A stretch of DNA of 37,114 nucleotides from Clostridia bacterium (GTDB taxonomy: Bacteria; Bacillota; Clostridia; Oscillospirales; Acutalibacteraceae). Where the stretch lies: contig JAFODQ010000078.1 of assembly GCA_017380615.1 (NCBI GenBank), positions 1 through 37,114 on the forward strand, given 5' to 3'. The notes below the pieces were generated by a model, which had not been told where the DNA came from, searched no databases, and saw only the letters and a program-made list of their open reading frames with translations. The first letter of the stretch is position 1. Each line of letters starts with the position of its first letter. Below, one piece after another: positions 33,518 to 37,114 of the stretch. The position numbers and the translations under genes were made by a program.

Positions 33518-34717
33518 ATGAAAATTCTTGTAACAGGTGCAAAGGGCTTTGTGGGAAAGAATCTCTGTCAGGCTCTTTACAATGTAAGAGACGGTAAGGA
33601 CAAAACAAGAGGTATAAAGGGGGAGCTTGAAATTTTTGAGCTTGACCTTGACACAGACCCCGTGTTGCTTGACACCTACTGTCAGCAGGCAGATTTTGTC
33701 TTCAACCTTGCAGGTGTTAACAGACCGCAGAATACAGAAGAATTTATGGAGGGCAACTTCGGATTTGCCTCCACTCTGCTTGATACCCTCAAAAAGCACA
33801 ACAATAAATGTCCCGTAATGCTGTCAAGCTCATTGCAGGCAACACTTGTGGGCAGATATGCAGAGGGTGATTACGGAAAAAGCAAGAGGGCAGGAGAGGA
33901 TTTATTCTTTACATATTCTGAAGAAGAAAATGTGCCTGTCTATGTTTTCCGTTTCCCGAACCTTTTCGGTAAATGGTGCAGACCAAATTATAACAGTGCT
34001 GTGGCAACCTTCTGCAACAATATTGCAAATGACCTGCCCATTCAGGTAAGTGACAGAGCTGTTGAGCTGACTCTTCTTTACATTGACGACCTTGTTGATG
34101 AAATGTTCAATATTCTCAAAGGTCAGTCACATCGCTGTGAATATGACGGGCTTGAGATTATTGACAAAGCCGACGGACGATTCTGCTATTGTCCTGTAAC
34201 TCACAAGGTGACACTTGGTGAAATTGTTGATTTGCTTCAAAGCTTCAGAAACCAACCATCCACGCTTGTGATTCCCGAAATACCGTATAATTCCTTTGCC
34301 AAAAAGCTTTATTCAACTTATCTTTCATATCTTCCAAAGGAAAAGGCAGCATTTTCATTGAAGATGAATGTTGATCCCAGAGGAAGCTTCACAGAGCTTT
34401 TTAAATCTGAAAAGTGTGGACAAGTCAGTGTGAATATTTCAAAGCCCGGCATCACAAAGGGTCAGCACTGGCATAACACAAAATGGGAATTTTTCATTGT
34501 GGTTTCCGGTAAAGGTCTCATTCAGCAGAGAAGAATCGGCAGCGATGAAATCCTTGAATTTTATGTGAGTGGTGAAGACATTCAGGCAGTGCATATGCTT
34601 CCCGGCTACACTCACAATATTATAAATCTCTCCGAAACAGAAGACCTTGTTACAGTTATGTGGGCAAATGAGCAATTTGACCAGGATAAACCCGACACAT
34701 ATTTTGAGGTGATATAA
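33518..34717 (+). CDS. capF: CapF/FnlB/WbjC bifunctional epimerase/reductase
   Basis: The 399-residue protein has the CapF two-domain build: an N-terminal short-chain reductase (VTGAKGFVGKNL at 5-16, NLAGVNRPQ near 63-71) and a C-terminal cupin with the metal-binding motif HWH at 317-319 (TKGQHWHNTKWEFF). In the L-FucNAc pathway it epimerises C3 and reduces C4 of the CapE product to UDP-6-deoxy-L-TalNAc (PneNAc). It is adjacent to CapG with no gap (TAA directly followed by ATG). Function is well supported by gene order. Confidence 0.93.
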   Translation: MKILVTGAKGFVGKNLCQALYNVRDGKDKTRGIKGELEIFELDLDTDPVLLDTYCQQADFVFNLAGVNRPQNTEEFMEGNFGFASTLLDTLKKHNNKCPVMLSSSLQATLVGRYAEGDYGKSKRAGEDLFFTYSEEENVPVYVFRFPNLFGKWCRPNYNSAVATFCNNIANDLPIQVSDRAVELTLLYIDDLVDEMFNILKGQSHRCEYDGLEIIDKADGRFCYCPVTHKVTLGEIVDLLQSFRNQPSTLVIPEIPYNSFAKKLYSTYLSYLPKEKAAFSLKMNVDPRGSFTELFKSEKCGQVSVNISKPGITKGQHWHNTKWEFFIVVSGKGLIQQRRIGSDEILEFYVSGEDIQAVHMLPGYTHNIINLSETEDLVTVMWANEQFDQDKPDTYFEVI

Positions 34718-35872
34718 ATGTTTAAAAACAACGGAAAATTAAAGCTTCTCATTGTTGTCGGCACAAGACCCGAAATCATTCGTCTTGCTGCTGTTATCAA
34801 CAAATGCAGACAGTATTTTGATACAATTCTTGCTCACACGGGACAGAATTATGACTACAATCTCAATGGTGTTTTCTTCAAGGATTTAGGCCTTGCAGAC
34901 CCTGATGTTTACCTTGATGCTGTTGGTAAGGATTTAGGTGAAACAATGGGCAACATCATTGCAAGGTCATATCAGCTTATGGCAGAAATCAAGCCCGATG
35001 CTGTGCTTGTGCTCGGAGACACCAACAGCTGTCTGAGTGTTATCGGCGCAAAGAGGCTTCACATACCCATTTTCCACATGGAAGCAGGCAATCGCTGTAA
35101 GGATGAGTGCCTTCCTGAGGAAACAAACAGAAGAATTGTGGACATCATTTCCGATGTTAACCTTGCATACAGTGAGCACGCAAGAAGATACCTTGCAGAT
35201 TGTGGCCTTCCGAAGGAGCGCACATATGTTACAGGCTCACCTATGGCAGAGGTGCTTCACAATAACCTTTCAAGCATTGAATCAAGCGATATTCACAGTA
35301 AGCTCGGTCTCGAAAGAGGAAAATATATTCTTCTTTCTGCACACAGAGAGGAAAATATCGACACGGAGAAAAACTTTAAATCTCTTTTCACTGCAATTAA
35401 CAAAATGGCTGAGAAATACGATATGCCCATTCTTTATTCCTGCCATCCTCGTTCAAAAAAGCGCCTTGAGGAAAGCGGATTCCAGCTTGACAAGAGAGTT
35501 ATTCAGCACGAGCCTCTTGGCTTCCACGATTATAACTGCCTGCAGATGAATGCCTTTGCTGTTGTTTCAGACAGTGGCACTCTTCCCGAGGAAAGCTCAT
35601 TCTTCACAAGCATCGGAAAGCCATTTCCTGCAGTTTGCATCAGAACCTCAACAGAGCGTCCCGAGGCACTTGACAAGGGCTGCTTCGTTCTTGCGGGAAT
35701 TGATGAGAAGAGCCTTATTCAGGCTGTGGACACGGCAGTTGAAATGAACAGAAACGGTGACTATGGCATCCCTGTGCCTGATTATGTTGAAGAAAATGTT
35801 TCAACAAAGGTTGTTAAAATTATACAGAGCTACACAGGTGTTGTAGATAAAATGGTCTGGAGAAATTTTTAA
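34718..35872 (+). CDS. capG: UDP-N-acetylhexosamine 2-epimerase (CapG/FnlC/WbjD)
   Basis: The 384-residue protein belongs to the non-hydrolysing UDP-GlcNAc 2-epimerase family: VVGTRPEIIRLAAVI, HTGQNYDYNLNGVFF, the MEAGNRCKDECLPEETNRR segment and LLSAHREENID. The MEAGNR version, instead of MEAGLRT, is typical of CapG/FnlC, which make UDP-L-FucNAc from UDP-L-PneNAc. WbpI-like enzymes are related but do not usually follow CapE-CapF. GAGGTG is seven bases before the ATG. Confidence 0.92.
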   Translation: MFKNNGKLKLLIVVGTRPEIIRLAAVINKCRQYFDTILAHTGQNYDYNLNGVFFKDLGLADPDVYLDAVGKDLGETMGNIIARSYQLMAEIKPDAVLVLGDTNSCLSVIGAKRLHIPIFHMEAGNRCKDECLPEETNRRIVDIISDVNLAYSEHARRYLADCGLPKERTYVTGSPMAEVLHNNLSSIESSDIHSKLGLERGKYILLSAHREENIDTEKNFKSLFTAINKMAEKYDMPILYSCHPRSKKRLEESGFQLDKRVIQHEPLGFHDYNCLQMNAFAVVSDSGTLPEESSFFTSIGKPFPAVCIRTSTERPEALDKGCFVLAGIDEKSLIQAVDTAVEMNRNGDYGIPVPDYVEENVSTKVVKIIQSYTGVVDKMVWRNF

Positions 35873-35896
35873 ATTAAGCTTTTTGGGTGTTGGATT

Positions 35897-36949
35897 ATGA
35901 AATATGCACTTATCGGCTGTGGCAGAGTTGCCCCAAGCCATATCAAGGCAGCACAGTTAAATGAAATTGAAATTGTTGCACTGTGCGATATAGATTATAA
36001 CAAGGCAGTTTCCTTTGCAAAGGAGCAGCGCCTTCAGAACGTGAATATTTATGCTGATTACAAGGAGCTTCTTGAAAAAGAGGAGCTGGATTTTGTCAGC
36101 ATTGCAACTGTCAGTGGTACCCATGGCGAAATTGCCACATACTGTGCAGAGCAGGGCGTGAATTTCCTTGTGGAAAAACCAATGGCAATGAGCATTGCCG
36201 AGGCAGACGCTATCATTGCTGCTGCTGAAAAAACAGGCGTTGTGGCAGGTGTGTGCCACCAGAATCGCTTTAACATTGCTGTTCAGGAGCTGAAAAGAGC
36301 AGTTGATAACAATCGCTTCGGCAAGCTTTCTCACGGAAGCATTCATGTGCGCTGGTTCAGAGATGAAGGCTATTATAAGCAGGATGATTGGCGTGGCAAG
36401 TGGGCACTTGACGGTGGTGCACTTATGAATCAGTGCATACACGGAATCGATTTATTAAGGTGGATTTTTGGCGACGAGGTTGAATCAATCTATGGCGTTG
36501 CAAAAAATCAGTATCACCCCTACATTGAGGCAGAGGATATAGGCGTTGCTGTTATCAGCTTCAAAAACGGTGCTGTTGCAACCATTGAGGGCACTGTGAA
36601 TGCTGTGGATAACCTTGAAGAAACACTTTGTGTTTTCGGTGAGGAAGGTATGGTGCGGCTTGGTGGCATGAGTGCAAACACAGTGGATGTTTGGCAATTC
36701 AAAAAGCCTGAGCAGGCCGATGAAGATAGACGCTTTATAGAAGAGAGAGCTCCGAATGTTTATGGAAACGGGCATACAAGTCTCTTCCTTGATTTTAAAA
36801 ATGCGGTGTCGGAAAACAGGATGCCATACATAGATTTATATGCAGGAAAGCGTGCAGTTGAAACAATCCTTGCCATATATAAGAGTCAGAAAACAGGGGA
36901 AAAGGTAGCTCTTCCTCTTGAAAATTTCGGTACAACAGATATGATATGA
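35897..36949 (+). CDS. Gfo/Idh/MocA oxidoreductase, WlbA/WbpB-like UDP-sugar 3-dehydrogenase
   Basis: The 350-residue protein has the Rossmann loop IGCGRVAPSHIKA, the LVEKPMAMS motif and WALDGGALMNQCIHGIDLLRW. Together with SHGSIHVRWFRDEGYYKQDDW this is typical of WlbA/WbpB, which oxidise C3 of UDP-GlcNAcA on the way to 2,3-diacetamido uronic acids. The dehydrogenase upstream could supply its substrate. Its usual partners, an aminotransferase and an N-acetyltransferase, are not in the window. It is the last gene of the operon before the transposase-like element. A different oxidation on another sugar cannot be excluded. Confidence 0.85.
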   Translation: MKYALIGCGRVAPSHIKAAQLNEIEIVALCDIDYNKAVSFAKEQRLQNVNIYADYKELLEKEELDFVSIATVSGTHGEIATYCAEQGVNFLVEKPMAMSIAEADAIIAAAEKTGVVAGVCHQNRFNIAVQELKRAVDNNRFGKLSHGSIHVRWFRDEGYYKQDDWRGKWALDGGALMNQCIHGIDLLRWIFGDEVESIYGVAKNQYHPYIEAEDIGVAVISFKNGAVATIEGTVNAVDNLEETLCVFGEEGMVRLGGMSANTVDVWQFKKPEQADEDRRFIEERAPNVYGNGHTSLFLDFKNAVSENRMPYIDLYAGKRAVETILAIYKSQKTGEKVALPLENFGTTDMI

Positions 36950-36965
36950 TGATAAACAAAACGAC

Positions 36966-36983
36966 CTTGTTCAATTGAACAAG
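36966..36983. repeat. Perfect 18-bp palindrome at the edge of the insertion element
   Basis: CTTGTTCAATTGAACAAG reads the same on both strands. It lies 17 bases after the oxidoreductase stop and just before sequence that belongs to the putative IS left end (a GTCC/GGAC pair at 36983-36999 follows). It may include the terminal TG of the element or the insertion target. The exact boundary cannot be set from one end. Confidence 0.55.
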
Positions 36984-37014
36984 TCCAGTAAAAACGGACA
37001 ATAGAAAAAAACGA

Positions 37015-37047
37015 CCTCCTATGGTAGAATAAAACTACCATAGGAGG
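37015..37047 (+). promoter_or_regulatory. Hairpin hiding the ribosome binding site of the transposase-like gene
   Basis: Arms 37015-37027 and 37035-37047 form a perfect 13-bp stem with loop AATAAAA. The right arm ends in AGGAGG (37042-37047), seven bases before the ATG, so in read-through RNA the ribosome binding site is fully paired. A TAGAAT -10-like box at 37025-37030 could start RNA near 37037, lacking the left arm and leaving the site free. Confidence 0.7.
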
Positions 37048-37054
37048 AGTTTTT

Positions 37055-37114
37055 ATGCCTAGAAATTATCTACATATAAAGGATTATGAAAAAGAAATAC
37101 TCAAATTAAGAGAA
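37055..37114 (+). CDS. Start of a probable IS transposase OrfA (cut by window end)
   Basis: Only the first 20 codons are present (MPRNYLHIKDYEKEILKLRE). They resemble the N-terminus of helix-turn-helix OrfA proteins of IS3-type elements, in which a short basic helix precedes the DNA-binding domain. AGGAGG is seven bases upstream, within a hairpin that should block translation of read-through RNA. That arrangement is typical of insertion sequences and supports the call. The family cannot be fixed without the rest. Confidence 0.6.
   Translation, partial: MPRNYLHIKDYEKEILKLRE

Overview
The window looks like a chromosomal segment of a low-to-mid GC Gram-positive anaerobe, most likely a gut Clostridia (Bacillota) member. 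The evidence is strong AGGAGG-type ribosome binding sites with many TTG/GTG starts, textbook sigma-A promoters with 17-base spacers, a DnaD plus DnaC/DnaI-type primosome gene pair, an UPF0291 (DUF896) gene, and lipoproteins with T/Q/P-rich linkers. The taxon is inferred; no rRNA or tRNA gene is present.

Left part (1-11,899), all leftward. Position 1 starts in an array of very short hairpins that ends in a strong stem serving as a terminator. Three transcription units follow, read right to left: UPF0291 - GNAT - Gfo/Idh/MocA oxidoreductase from a consensus promoter at 2280-2308; HAD phosphatase - YgiQ radical SAM protein - GH43 glycosidase - lipoprotein hydrolase from a promoter at 7014-7042; and a membrane-anchored beta-propeller protein - DnaD - DnaC helicase loader from a promoter at about 12,008-12,036. 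A FucU/RbsD-type mutarotase lies between the last two, preceded by three tandem copies of a 115-bp element.

Middle (12,139-17,105). A divergent region drives a variant EF-G paralogue rightward, closed by a strong terminator. Convergent to it is a leftward unit that starts with an initiating sugar-phosphate transferase, then a PI-PLC X-domain protein and an AI-2E-type permease.

Right part (17,388-36,949) is one long rightward operon for a Wzx/Wzy-type surface polysaccharide, divergent from the initiating transferase. It has a membrane PglF/CapD-type 4,6-dehydratase, five clear and one probable glycosyltransferase, a TviB/TviC-type pair (UDP-GlcNAc to UDP-GlcNAcA to UDP-GalNAcA), a polymerase, a polysaccharide pyruvyl transferase, a flippase, a complete CapE-CapF-CapG set for UDP-L-FucNAc, and a WlbA/WbpB-like oxidoreductase. 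The predicted product is an acidic, possibly pyruvylated polymer containing N-acetylhexosaminuronic acid and L-FucNAc. No Wzz/Wzd-Wze-type chain-length or kinase genes are seen.

Right edge (36,950-37,114): after a perfect palindrome comes the first 20 codons of what looks like an IS transposase OrfA. Its ribosome binding site is locked in a perfect 13-bp hairpin. The insertion follows the oxidoreductase directly and may separate it from partner genes outside the window.

The best candidates for something not well described are the mini-hairpin array, the 115-bp tandem element, the co-transcription of a PI-PLC-like protein with an initiating glycosyltransferase, and the beta-propeller/primosome gene cluster.
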